Shown in pieces: positions 55,525 through 63,343 of a stretch of DNA of 64,000 nt (the stretch's first letter is position 1; every line of letters starts with the position of its first letter). A program made the position numbers and the translations under genes. Under the pieces are notes generated by a model that was not told where the DNA came from, ran no database searches, and saw nothing but the letters and a program-made list of their open reading frames with translations. The DNA comes from Pontixanthobacter luteolus (GTDB taxonomy: Bacteria; Pseudomonadota; Alphaproteobacteria; Sphingomonadales; Sphingomonadaceae). The DNA is taken from NCBI RefSeq assembly GCF_009828095.1, contig NZ_WTYP01000002.1:625001-689000 (forward strand). Direction: 5' to 3'.

Positions 55525-55923
55525 TTACTCCGATTGATTTTCGAGAATGCGAAAGCGGTATTCGAGGAGGAAGGATCGCAGGCCGCGATCACGCCGTTCG
55601 GCGCGCGCCCGAAGGAACTGTACGCTGGCAAGCTGGAACCCGGTATGCGCGGCAGGCAGGGCCGAAACCCTGCGTTCGATTGCAGTGATCAGTGCGGCAT
55701 CGGCCCTCGGATCATCGCCGCGTGTCTGCAATTCCAGAGCGACGCGGATTTCGCGCCCCGCACGTTCCTTGGTGCTCCAGTCGGTCGAGGCGCTAGCCGC
55801 GATCCCCAGCCATGGCGGGCTGGCGCGAACCGGGCTTTCTTCTTCCACCGCATTCAGGTTTGGCCCGACAGCGGGACCAGCGCGAAGCCAGTCCAGCAGC
55901 GCGGCGCGCAACAGGTTTTCCAT
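55525..55923 (-). CDS. GTA tail terminator-like protein (g8-like, DUF3168)
   Basis: The 132-residue protein has a DUF3168 layout, ENLLRAALLDWL at the start and RSFLLEYRFRILEN at the end. It caps the tail at the head junction. It directly follows the small g7-like gene without a gap. Confidence 0.85.
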   Translation of the reverse strand: MENLLRAALLDWLRAGPAVGPNLNAVEEESPVRASPPWLGIAASASTDWSTKERAGREIRVALELQTRGDDPRADAALITAIERRVSALPAAHTGFQLASVQFLRARAERRDRGLRSFLLEYRFRILENQSE

Positions 55924-56097
55924 TTAATCTGTCCTTGCAAATAGCGGCCAGAGGAGCCGGGCATCGCGCCAGCGCCGGGGATCGCGGCGGCGCGCGCGCA
56001 GGCGGTTTTCGGCGACCGACCTTGCCGCAGCGGCTGCGGCGGCAGTCAGGCGATTGGCCAGCCTGCCGGATGAATTCGCGAGCTTTGCCTTGATCAT
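55924..56097 (-). CDS. Short GTA protein in the g7 position
   Basis: The 57-residue basic protein (MIKAKLANSSGRLANRL, then an Ala run and Arg-rich segment) begins in an ATGA overlap with the g6-like gene and ends directly before g8. It sits where the head-tail adaptor g7 lies in Rhodobacter but is only about half as long, so it may be a reduced adaptor. No domain is recognised. Confidence 0.6.
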   Translation of the reverse strand: MIKAKLANSSGRLANRLTAAAAAAARSVAENRLRARRRDPRRWRDARLLWPLFARTD

Positions 56098-56639
56098 GCG
56101 ATCCGCATCTCTCGCCACGGGCGCCACAGGGCAGTTACTGCCGCTGGCGGCGAACCGTCGGGTGCAGCGTCACGTTCGCGGTAAAGGTGCCCGGCATAGC
56201 GGATGATCCCTTGGCGAAGACCCTCGGGCAGAGAGCCCCAGCCCGGCGCAAATCCGGCGGCAAAGCGGACAGCGACCCTGCCGGCTGCACCTTTGCGAAG
56301 GATGCGGAAGCTGCCGGTTTGCCCTTCGCCCAGATCAAGCTCGAACGCGTCGGCGGGCATGATGAAACGCGGCCCTTCCGCAGGTATTCCTTCCACCGCG
56401 GTAATCGCATGAACCGGGCGCACGGTCAGTTGCTGCCATTCGCCGCGCGCAGGCCAGATTTCCTCGCACGTCGCGGCCAGCGGCATCAGGCCGCAAAATG
56501 CCTCGCACATATCGGCGCTGGCAGACAGCAGAGCGGTGAGGGCGGCGTCATCCTGCGTTGTGGTGATTGCGAGCCAATGCTTCAGCTCGTCCAATGCGGC
56601 CCCGCCAAACTCGGCAGGGGCGATTATGGCCCGTTTCAT
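56094..56639 (-). CDS. GTA head-tail connector (g6-like)
   Basis: The 181-residue protein begins with ALDELKHWLAITTTQDDAAL and has RQGIIRYAGHLYRERD, as in phage gp6-like head-tail connectors that plug onto the portal. It follows the capsid gene after 129 bases that hold two hairpins. Confidence 0.85.
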   Translation of the reverse strand: MKRAIIAPAEFGGAALDELKHWLAITTTQDDAALTALLSASADMCEAFCGLMPLAATCEEIWPARGEWQQLTVRPVHAITAVEGIPAEGPRFIMPADAFELDLGEGQTGSFRILRKGAAGRVAVRFAAGFAPGWGSLPEGLRQGIIRYAGHLYRERDAAPDGSPPAAVTALWRPWREMRIA

Positions 56640-56668
56640 GGCGGTCTCCGGTCAAATTCGAAAAAGGT

Positions 56669-56720
56669 GCACCCGCGCCAGCCAGCACCAGGGGGAGAGG
56701 GCGTGCGGCGGCGCGGGTGC
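56669..56720 (-). repeat. Hairpin A after the GTA capsid gene
   Basis: GCACCCGCGCC (56669-56679) and GGCGCGGGTGC (56710-56720) are perfect 11-bp inverted repeats around a 30-base loop. Nothing in the interval codes for protein. It lies in the capsid-connector spacer. Confidence 0.7.
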
Positions 56721-56725
56721 GGAAA

Positions 56726-56761
56726 CCGGCGGGGGAGAAAGGGGGAAACTCACCCCGCCGG
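56726..56761 (-). repeat. Hairpin B after the GTA capsid gene
   Basis: CCGGCGGGG (56726-56734) and CCCCGCCGG (56753-56761) are perfect 9-bp inverted repeats around 18 bases. It lies about 8 bases after the capsid stop. There is no T-run after it on the minus strand, so it looks more like an mRNA-end stabiliser than a terminator. Confidence 0.7.
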
Positions 56762-56768
56762 GAGGGGG

Positions 56769-57911
56769 TTATTCCTCGATCTTGAGGAGCTTGATCGCCG
56801 CGCTGTCGAGCACCTGCCCGCCAACCCGCTTGGTCGCGTAGAAATGCACGAACGGCTTGTTGGTGAACGGATCACGCAGGATCTGCGTGGCCGATCGTTC
56901 GGCGATCAGATAGCCGTGGCGGAAATTGCCGAATGCAATCGGGAAGGTGCCGGTTGCGACATCGGGCATGTCTTCCGCCTCGACCACCGGATAGCCGAGC
57001 AGGCGATCAGGCTGGCCCTCGACCAAGCCCGGCTGCCACAAGAATGCGCCATCGGCTGTCTTGAGTTTGCGGACTTCTGCCAGGGTTGCGGAATTCATCA
57101 CGAAACTTGCACCCTGCCGGTGGCCAGACTTCATCGTGTGCACCAGGTCGATCAGGCGTGCCTCGGGAGAAGTGCCGAACCCGGCTGCATCGCCGGTGCC
57201 GACATATTGCAGCGAGCCGAAAGCGCGCACGCCGTCTTCTGCGGTGGAAACCGGCGCAGACAGGAACCCTTCGGGCTGATCAATTCCGTTACCGCTGACG
57301 AAAGCTGCTCCTTCTGCGCGGGCGAACTCCATCGCGATCTCGCTGGCAAGCCAGCTTTCGAGGTCGAAACCGGCATCGTCCAGCATGGTCTGGCTGGCAG
57401 CAGGGTTGGCGTATAGCTCACCGGTCGGCGGTGCGATTTCCGCAAATTGCGGCGTGTCTGTAGCTGGCCGGCCTGCGGTTTCGCTGACCCAGCCACTGGC
57501 GGTGCCGCCGGTCGACACCAGCTTGCGGTAGCCTGCGCTACCGGTCTGGACGATCTGGGCGAGGGCGCGGATCGGGCTGATTTCGGTCAGTTCGCGGGCG
57601 ATTGCCGCATCGATTTCGCGCGGCACCGCAAATCCGCCATCGGCAGGCACCTGACCGCTGATCGATTTGAGTTCAGTGTCGCTGCCGCGGCGCAGATATC
57701 CATCAACGAAGCCTTTGACCTCGGCTCCGCCCGATGCGGCGGAAAGAGCGGGGCGGCCAGCGGCCTTGGCAACCTTGTCCAGGCGCTGCTTGACCTCGTC
57801 GACATCGCTGCGCAGCGCCGACACATCGGCTTCCGTCTTGTCTTGGCGGGCGACGATATCGAAACTGGCTTCGAGTTGATCCGGAGTGGTTTGAGGGGCG
57901 GAATTTTCCAT
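56769..57911 (-). CDS. GTA major capsid protein (HK97 fold, g5-like)
   Basis: The 380-residue protein has a coiled-coil N-terminal scaffold (about 1-90) that the prohead protease would remove, and an HK97-type capsid body with the conserved VPADGGFAVPREIDAAIAR, LVSTGGTASGWVSETAGR and, near the end, RHGYLIAERSATQILRDPF. The start is taken as ATG at 57911 (MENSAPQTT) because AAGGTG lies upstream; GTG four codons further back is an option. The terminator at 57988-58010 precedes it. Confidence 0.9.
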   Translation of the reverse strand: MENSAPQTTPDQLEASFDIVARQDKTEADVSALRSDVDEVKQRLDKVAKAAGRPALSAASGGAEVKGFVDGYLRRGSDTELKSISGQVPADGGFAVPREIDAAIARELTEISPIRALAQIVQTGSAGYRKLVSTGGTASGWVSETAGRPATDTPQFAEIAPPTGELYANPAASQTMLDDAGFDLESWLASEIAMEFARAEGAAFVSGNGIDQPEGFLSAPVSTAEDGVRAFGSLQYVGTGDAAGFGTSPEARLIDLVHTMKSGHRQGASFVMNSATLAEVRKLKTADGAFLWQPGLVEGQPDRLLGYPVVEAEDMPDVATGTFPIAFGNFRHGYLIAERSATQILRDPFTNKPFVHFYATKRVGGQVLDSAAIKLLKIEE

Positions 57912-57987
57912 AGGGGTATTCACCTTGTCATTGCTGGGGGTTGGGTGGTTGGTGGTGTGTTTCGGTTTCAGGCTGGTGCGGAGGCAT

Positions 57988-58010
57988 AAAAAAAGCCGCC
58001 CGAAGGCAGC
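57988..58010 (-). terminator. Intrinsic terminator inside the GTA operon
   Basis: On the minus strand GCTGCC-TTCG-GGCGGC (58010 to 57995) folds as a 6-bp stem (one G-U pair) with a UUCG tetraloop, directly followed by seven T (57994-57988). It lies 31 bases after the protease stop and 76 bases before the capsid start. Structure and T-run meet the textbook pattern. Confidence 0.85.
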
Positions 58011-58041
58011 CAACGCACGTCTGGATCGGGCCGTTATCCGG

Positions 58042-58440
58042 TTATTCCGGTATGCCGATCATGTGCACGCGCGCGCCGTGTTGGAGCGGGTGCGAAACCA
58101 GGCTGACTTCGAACAGTTCGACTTCATCGAGCAGCCGGTTCTTGCCCTTGCGGTGATGGCGGCGCGCGCGGTAGCCGAAGCTCAATCCGTCTACCGTGCG
58201 CGCGGCAAGCATGGCGGCAGCACGGCCCCGCGGATTGTCGATCTGGGCGATCACCTGCAGGCCGCGGCGATCCTCTCTTGCTTCGCGGACCCAGCCGATC
58301 CGCTGGTCGGGGCGGTGCTGCCAGAACAGCGGAACCGGACCGTTTCGTCGGCTCAGCGTCGCTGCGAAAGCGCCGCGTCTGATGATGTCGCCTGCCGCAT
58401 CGGCTGTATCGAACAGCGCGGCATATCCGGCGAATTTCAT
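58042..58440 (-). CDS. GTA prohead protease (HK97 family, g4-like)
   Basis: The 132-residue protease has FAGYAALFDTADAAGDII and RGAFAATL at the start, then LFWQHRPDQRIGW with the catalytic His, and FEVSLVSHPLQHGA with the catalytic Ser. It cleaves the capsid scaffold. It overlaps the preceding gene by 4 bases (ATGA) and is short, lacking any extra domain. Confidence 0.88.
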   Translation of the reverse strand: MKFAGYAALFDTADAAGDIIRRGAFAATLSRRNGPVPLFWQHRPDQRIGWVREAREDRRGLQVIAQIDNPRGRAAAMLAARTVDGLSFGYRARRHHRKGKNRLLDEVELFEVSLVSHPLQHGARVHMIGIPE

Positions 58441-58745
58441 CGCAGCATGTCCGGAACGCCGATCCGCACTGCAATGCCGATCAGCAACATGGCCAGTATT
58501 CCGCGCACAATCCACGCGATTGCGGCTTTCGATGCGCTAGCCTTGGCGTCCCGCCATGCCTGAAGCAGCTCGCGCAGTTCATCGATATCGTCCTGCGCGT
58601 TGTCATCGCTGAGCCCAAGCCGGTGCATTGCCCGGTCTGCGCCCATTTCGCTCGCTTCCTCGATAATGGCGCGCAGGGTAACCAGCTCGCCGCCTTCGCT
58701 GGCGGCCTGTGCGAGCAGACCAGCCAGCATATCCTGCCGGTTCAC
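58437..58745 (-). CDS. Small GTA protein between portal and protease (g3.5 position)
   Basis: The 102-residue protein begins with GTG in a GTGA overlap with the portal stop (58742-58745). It is helical, acidic in the middle (DDNAQDDIDELRELL) and has a C-terminal transmembrane segment (about 80-98, AIAWIVRGILAMLLIGIAV). It corresponds to the small frame g3.5 of the Rhodobacter GTA by position. Its role is unknown; the membrane segment suggests head assembly at the membrane. Confidence 0.75.
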   Translation of the reverse strand: MNRQDMLAGLLAQAASEGGELVTLRAIIEEASEMGADRAMHRLGLSDDNAQDDIDELRELLQAWRDAKASASKAAIAWIVRGILAMLLIGIAVRIGVPDMLR

Positions 58746-59899
58746 GATACGTCTCCTGCGGGGGCAAGGCCGAGCAGGGACCGTTTTTCGGCATTGGTCA
58801 GAAAGTCTGCGGCGGACACCTGCGACCACAGGCGTTCGCGATCCTCCGAAAGGGCGGGCACGCGGTCGAGATCGATGGCGAGCGCTGCATTTTCAAACCA
58901 TGCTGAAAGGCCCTGCTGCAACCCGCCCAATATCTTGCTGGCCAGCGGCAACAGGGTCAGCCGCCACAGCGCGCGGTTGGCCTCGCGGTAGTTCGAATAG
59001 GTGTTGTCGCCGGGCAGGCCAAGCAGCATAGGCGGGACGCCGAATGCCAGCGCGATGTCGCGGGCGGCGGCGGCTTTCAGGGTCGCGAAATCCATATCCG
59101 CCGGGCTCATCGACATCGATTTCCAGTCCAGCCCGCCTTCTAGCAGCATCGGCCGCCCGGCATTCGCCTGCCCGGCATAGGCGGCGGTCAGTTCGGATTT
59201 CAATCGGTCAAATTGTTCCGTGGTGAGACCGCCGGCATCGCCGCTTTCGAACACCAGTGCGCCAGACGGTCTGGCGGCATTTTCCAGCAGCGAACGGTTC
59301 CATTCGCTCGCTGCGTTGTGGATCGCCACCGCCTGTTCTGCCGCTGCCAGACTGCCGGCGCCGTAATGGTCATCGCCGGGATGGACGCTGCGCAGGTGGA
59401 TGATGTTGGGCCATCCCGCATCGTCATCCAGCGGTATCGTCAGGGTCTGGTCGGCCAGGCGGTAACGGTAAGCAGCGGGCCAGCCGTCTTCGCCCGGAAC
59501 AACCGATATGCGTTCGGGCCGCAGGGCAAACAGTTCGACGGGATTTCCGGCACCGTCTTTCATGATCTGAACAAACCCGTTTCCGTGAAGCAGCAGATGC
59601 ATGGCCAGCGTTTCGATCAGCGACTGGCCTGCGCTGGAGGTTCCGACAAGGCTGGCAAGTGCACTGTCAGTGTCTGCCAGCGGCGCGCTGCCGACCCCTT
59701 CGGATACGATCCGCACGGCGCGCTGGGCGACAGGATTTTCGACGAAGCTGTTTTTGACCGCGCGGCCATAATCGAACGGAGCGCGGGCGCTGCCGCCATC
59801 GAATGTGGCGGCCCAGGGGGATGCAAAGCCGCGGGCCAGAGGCACACGGGAACCGTCACCGCCCTTGAAGGCAGAGGCGAGACTTGAAAGGAACGACAT
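58742..59899 (-). CDS. GTA portal protein (HK97 family, g3-like)
   Basis: The 385-residue portal shows the HK97-type core: KNSFVENPVAQRAVRIVSEGV, LLLHGNGFVQIM, NEFRPSG-like ENAARPSGALVF and IALAFGVPPMLLGLPGDNTYSNYREANRALW. Twelve copies form the head vertex for DNA entry. The start at 59899 has AGGAAA before it. The gene lies 14 bases after the large terminase gene and ends in a GTGA overlap. Confidence 0.92.
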   Translation of the reverse strand: MSFLSSLASAFKGGDGSRVPLARGFASPWAATFDGGSARAPFDYGRAVKNSFVENPVAQRAVRIVSEGVGSAPLADTDSALASLVGTSSAGQSLIETLAMHLLLHGNGFVQIMKDGAGNPVELFALRPERISVVPGEDGWPAAYRYRLADQTLTIPLDDDAGWPNIIHLRSVHPGDDHYGAGSLAAAEQAVAIHNAASEWNRSLLENAARPSGALVFESGDAGGLTTEQFDRLKSELTAAYAGQANAGRPMLLEGGLDWKSMSMSPADMDFATLKAAAARDIALAFGVPPMLLGLPGDNTYSNYREANRALWRLTLLPLASKILGGLQQGLSAWFENAALAIDLDRVPALSEDRERLWSQVSAADFLTNAEKRSLLGLAPAGDVS

Positions 59900-59913
59900 A
59901 GAGTTTTCCTGTT

Positions 59914-61263
59914 TCAGATGTTGGTAATTCGCGGGCGCATTTGACGCCCCAGAAGCAATTCCGTCAGTGCCCAGACGAGCGCGTCGGCGCGGTCGGGGCT
60001 GCGGCCCGGACCTTCGTAAGTGCCGCCAGCCATCAATCCGCACATCTGGTCTTCCAGCGCTGCGAAATGGCCGCAATGCCGCACGCGCCCCGCTTCGTAG
60101 AGCGCAGCGACGGGCTCCGCGCGGGCGGTCTTGCCGCGGCTGGCGTGAACCAGTTTCAGCGGCAGCGAGACATCGGCGGCGCGCAGCACGCTGGCGACCA
60201 TCGCGCCGCCCTGATTGGCTTCGGCTACAACGCGGTCAGCCGACCAGATGCTGGCGGCTTCTGCAACTGCGCGTGCCCAGCGTTCCGGGCTGGCATTTTC
60301 CACCGAGCAATCGGCGAGCACGTGCGCACTCCCGTCCTGCGCCACAGCGGCGGCAATGATCCCGCAGGCATCGCCATTGGCGGAAGCTGGCGGATCGACT
60401 GCCACGACCACCCGAAGATGTTCGGCAGGATCGCTGCGCACACGGCAGTTTTCGATCAGCGCACGGCTCCACAGCGCGCCTTCGATATCGTCGATCAGTT
60501 CCCCGCCAAGTTCCTGCCTGCCGAGCAGCGTTTGCCCGAATTCCCGCTCCATCGCGATCATGAAGGTTCGCGGCAGGTTTGCAGCGTTGGCGCTGGTGGC
60601 GCCGCCGGTTACCACTGTGCCTTCGCTGGCGGACAATCGCCGCACCAACGCGGTGTTGCGCGGCGTGGTCGTGGCCACGATCCGCTGATCCCTGCCCAGC
60701 CTCAAGCCGAGCAACAGGTTGTCCCAGCAACGCGAAGCCCGGTCATGGGCTTGCGGCCATTTGCCGATTTCATCACACCAGGCGTGGCTGTGCTGCGGTC
60801 CGCGCAGGCTTTCCGGCTCTGCCGCCGAATACAGAAACGCCTGCGCGCCGTTGGGCCACCGCAGCCGGTGGAGCGAGGGTTCGAAAGTCGGGCGGTCCGA
60901 AGGTGGGGAACAGGCGATCAGCCCGCTTTCACCTTCCACCATCACGCTGCGCGCCTCGCCCAGCGATGTGCCGACCAGCGCAATCCGGGCATAGGCGTCG
61001 CTTTCCGCGATGCTGCGGACATATTCCGCGCCGGCCCGCGTCTTGCCGAAACCGCGCCCGCCCATGACCATCCAAACCTGCCAGTCGCCAGGTGGCGGTG
61101 TCTGACCGGGATGGGCATGGGGGGCGAAGTAGTGGTCGAAATAGGTGGCTGCATCCAGCGCATCGCGTTCGTTCATTACAGACAGAACATCGGCACGCTT
61201 GGCCGCGTCGGCCTCGGCAAGGAAGTCATATCCTTCAGGATCGGGGCACTGCTTGCCGGTCAC
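59914..61263 (-). CDS. GTA large terminase (g2-like)
   Basis: The 449-residue packaging motor has the ATPase Walker A GGRGFGKTRAG, Walker B region HAWCDEIGKW, and nuclease residues in VVAVDPPASANGDACG and the C-terminal RADALVWALTELL. It cuts and pumps host DNA until the small head is full. It starts with GTG at 61261-61263 overlapping the stop of the small terminase gene by 4 bases. Confidence 0.93.
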   Translation of the reverse strand: MTGKQCPDPEGYDFLAEADAAKRADVLSVMNERDALDAATYFDHYFAPHAHPGQTPPPGDWQVWMVMGGRGFGKTRAGAEYVRSIAESDAYARIALVGTSLGEARSVMVEGESGLIACSPPSDRPTFEPSLHRLRWPNGAQAFLYSAAEPESLRGPQHSHAWCDEIGKWPQAHDRASRCWDNLLLGLRLGRDQRIVATTTPRNTALVRRLSASEGTVVTGGATSANAANLPRTFMIAMEREFGQTLLGRQELGGELIDDIEGALWSRALIENCRVRSDPAEHLRVVVAVDPPASANGDACGIIAAAVAQDGSAHVLADCSVENASPERWARAVAEAASIWSADRVVAEANQGGAMVASVLRAADVSLPLKLVHASRGKTARAEPVAALYEAGRVRHCGHFAALEDQMCGLMAGGTYEGPGRSPDRADALVWALTELLLGRQMRPRITNI

Positions 61264-61727
61264 TGTATCGTCTGCCCTTCGGCTTCGCGCCGGGTGATGA
61301 TTTTCTGCCGCAATTCTTCCAGCTTCGCATCGATGATCTGGCGGGCCCGCGCCGCATCCATATTGCGGCGGCGAGCGTGTTCTTGCGCCATCGTGTCGCG
61401 GTGCAGGGATAGCAGGCGCAGCGCGGCACCATTGTCATGCCGGGGGCCATCTTTCGCTTCGCCGGAGCGCAGCCGGGCAAGCAATTCCAGCTCCAGATGT
61501 TCATATCCCTCGACCAGCGCGGCGTGCCACGCGCGGGCAAATTCCTGTTCCTCGCGCCGCACCTTGTAAGCCCGGCTGGGATTGATGCCGGCAATCTCCG
61601 CAGCCCTGGTGACATTGGATGTTTCCGCCAGACAATCGAGAAACAAACCGCGCCAGTGCCGGTTGAGCTTCTCCTTCTCGCCGGTTTTCAGTTCCGGCTT
61701 GATCTTGGTGTTCTTGGGTTTCGGCAT
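61260..61727 (-). CDS. GTA small terminase (g1-like)
   Basis: The 155-residue protein has a helix-turn-helix N-terminal part (about 25-75: FLDCLAETSNVTRAAEIAGI, NPSRAYKVRR), as in small terminases that bind DNA, and a helical C-terminus. Rhodobacter GTA g1 is such a non-specific small terminase. It is the first gene of the cluster, with GAGGA upstream of its ATG and an inverted repeat in the leader. Confidence 0.87.
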   Translation of the reverse strand: MPKPKNTKIKPELKTGEKEKLNRHWRGLFLDCLAETSNVTRAAEIAGINPSRAYKVRREEQEFARAWHAALVEGYEHLELELLARLRSGEAKDGPRHDNGAALRLLSLHRDTMAQEHARRRNMDAARARQIIDAKLEELRQKIITRREAEGQTIQ

Positions 61728-61755
61728 GCACCTGTCCTCTTGCGCAGTGCAGACG

Positions 61756-61801
61756 CGAAAACGGGCGGTCCCGCCGTGGTGTGGAGGGCCGCCCGTTTTC
61801 G
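61756..61801 (-). promoter_or_regulatory. 13-bp inverted repeat in the GTA operon leader
   Basis: CGAAAACGGGCGG (61756-61768) and CCGCCCGTTTTCG (61789-61801) are perfect inverted repeats around a 20-base loop, 28 bases upstream of the small terminase start. On the minus strand the second arm carries four T, so it resembles a weak terminator or attenuator in the presumed leader. Confidence 0.7.
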
Positions 61802-61826
61802 AATCGGTCTATCGCGATGTTCTTCT

Positions 61827-61855
61827 TGTCTAACCAAAGAGCGTTACGATGTCAA
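61827..61855 (-). promoter_or_regulatory. Candidate GTA operon promoter
   Basis: On the minus strand TTGACA (61855-61850), a 17-base spacer and TAGACA (61832-61827) form a perfect -35 with a partial -10 pointing at the GTA. Transcription would begin near 61820, giving a leader of about 93 bases that contains the inverted repeat at 61756-61801. No CtrA site (TTAA-N7-TTAA) was found by eye. Confidence 0.5.
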
Positions 61856-61946
61856 TATAAAAGTGCCAGATAGGTTATTTCTTATCCGTTGCCCTGGTTC
61901 ACGGCCTCGCTTAAATGGTGGCAAACTTACGGGATATCTCGCCGAC

Positions 61947-62594
61947 ATGATGAAATTGCTGCGCGGTCTTTACGACTGGACGATGGAAAAGGCGGCGCAC
62001 CCCCATGCGGTGGGCTGGCTGGCGTTTTTCTGTTTTGTGGAAGCCAGCTTTTTCCCGATCCCGCCGCATCCGCTGCTCGGGCTGATGTGTCTGGCCGAAC
62101 CTTCGAAAGCGATCCGTTTCGCGGTGGTTGCCACGCTTGCCTCGGTCGCCGGTGCGCTACTGGGATATGCGATCGGTTGGGGGTTGTATGATACCGTCGG
62201 GAAACAGCTGATCGACCTGCTGGGGCTGAGCAAGAGCTTCCCCGTCGCGGCGTGTTACCTGCGCGAATACGATGTCGAGGCGATCCTGATCGCAGGCGCG
62301 ACCCCGGTGCCGTTCAAACTGCTGACGATCACAGCGGGTTTCATCGAAATGGCGCTGGTGCCGTTCATTCTCGCCAGTCTGGCCGCACGGGCGATGATTT
62401 TCATGACGGTCGGCATTCTTTTCCGTCTGTTCGGTGCCCCGATCAAGCGGGTGATCGACCAGTATCTCGGCACCGTAACGGCGGCCTTCGTCTTGCTGGT
62501 TGTCGGCGGGTTCTTCGCCATCAGCTATCTCAGCGGCGGCAATGAAGAGGTGAAGGACAAGTGCGAGGCGGCGACCGAGCTTCAGGGCCGCTGA
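61947..62594 (+). CDS. YqaA/DedA-like membrane protein
   Basis: The 215-residue inner-membrane protein has four to five hydrophobic segments. The part SFFPIPPHPLLGLMCLAEP and GATPVPFKLLTITAGFIEM match the YqaA group of the DedA (SNARE-associated) family, which includes lipid flippases. The start at 61947 (MMKLLRGLYDW) has no strong ribosome site, but the family begins there. It is divergent from the GTA cluster and convergent with the Crp-type regulator. Confidence 0.82.
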   Translation: MMKLLRGLYDWTMEKAAHPHAVGWLAFFCFVEASFFPIPPHPLLGLMCLAEPSKAIRFAVVATLASVAGALLGYAIGWGLYDTVGKQLIDLLGLSKSFPVAACYLREYDVEAILIAGATPVPFKLLTITAGFIEMALVPFILASLAARAMIFMTVGILFRLFGAPIKRVIDQYLGTVTAAFVLLVVGGFFAISYLSGGNEEVKDKCEAATELQGR

Positions 62595-62597
62595 GCG

Positions 62598-63290
62598 TCA
62601 GCCGAAGGCCAGATTTCTCAGTGCCTTCTGATTGTGAATGACGATCCTGCCGTAATGGCGGGTTAAAACGCCGCGGCTCTCCAGGCTGCTCAGGCATTTG
62701 TTGACCGTTGCACGGGTCAGCCCGGTTAGTTCCGCGAGATCCTGCTGCCCCAAACGGATCGTGGATTGGCCCTGCGCCCCGCCTGAGAGGTTCGCGAGCA
62801 CTGCCGAGACCCGCGCACTGCTGGTTCCGTTTCCAAGCCCTGCGACAAGGTTGATCATTTCCTGCAGCTGCGCAGCGAGAGCGCCGATCAGGCTGCGCAT
62901 CGCAGCACCATCATTCATGATGGCCTGTTCGAACGCGGCACGTTCTATCCAGTTCAAAGTGACTTCGCCTTCCGCGACGGAATCGACTGCCCGGCTCGAA
63001 TCCGCGAACATCGCGAGTTCGCCGTAGGAATCGCCGGCCGACAGGATGGCGATCACTCTGAACTCACCGTCCGGCCTGAACTGCCCGACTTTGACGGCTC
63101 CAGATTTGATAACCCAGAAACCGTCCGGCTCGTCACCCTTGTGCTGGATGATCTGAGTGTCCGAAAACCTCAGCACCGGCGCATTTGCCAGCAGGCCGGT
63201 GCGCAGATTGGTATCCAGCACCCCGAACAGTGTCGGTGCAACCAGTGACCGCATGGCCGGTTCTTCGGTAAAATGTATAATATTTGACAT
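62598..63290 (-). CDS. Crp/Fnr-family transcriptional regulator
   Basis: The 230-residue protein has an N-terminal cyclic-nucleotide-binding-like domain (about 25-140, with VKVGQFRPDGEFRVIAILSAGDSYGELAMFADS) and a C-terminal helix-turn-helix (about 165-220: LGQQDLAELTGLTRATVNKCLSSLESRGVL). There are no FNR-type cysteines near the N-terminus, so oxygen sensing by an iron-sulphur cluster is unlikely. The ligand is unknown. It lies 53 bases from the divergent desaturase-family gene, which it may control. An alternative start at 63254 is possible. Confidence 0.87.
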   Translation of the reverse strand: MSNIIHFTEEPAMRSLVAPTLFGVLDTNLRTGLLANAPVLRFSDTQIIQHKGDEPDGFWVIKSGAVKVGQFRPDGEFRVIAILSAGDSYGELAMFADSSRAVDSVAEGEVTLNWIERAAFEQAIMNDGAAMRSLIGALAAQLQEMINLVAGLGNGTSSARVSAVLANLSGGAQGQSTIRLGQQDLAELTGLTRATVNKCLSSLESRGVLTRHYGRIVIHNQKALRNLAFG

Positions 63291-63343
63291 TCATCAGCGG
63301 CATTATGCTCTATCCGGCTGCTTCGCAAGTGGAGGAGCCTGTC

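Larger units (their letters stand above)
47752..61727 (-). mobile_element. Gene transfer agent structural cluster (RcGTA-type)
   Basis: Eighteen genes on one strand encode all the head and tail parts in the order of the Rhodobacter capsulatus GTA: terminases, portal, protease, capsid, connectors, tail tube, chaperones, tape measure, distal tail, hub, peptidase, tail tip and a DUF2793 protein. Most pairs overlap by 4 bases. There is no integrase, replication, immunity or lysis gene and no attachment site, so it is a domesticated element. Its regulators (CtrA, GafA) and lysis genes are expected elsewhere. Confidence 0.92.

Noticed and set aside
57912-58013. Longer start for the capsid protein at 58013
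   Set aside because: It would place the first codons next to the terminator hairpin, and the added residues do not resemble a capsid N-terminus; the ATG at 57911 fits better.
59941-61569. Open frame of 542 codons on the plus strand
   Set aside because: It is antisense to both terminase genes and shows no domain; the terminases have clear motifs.
47752-61727. Interpretation as an intact prophage
   Set aside because: No integrase, repressor, replication, lysis or attachment site is present, and the order is that of a GTA.
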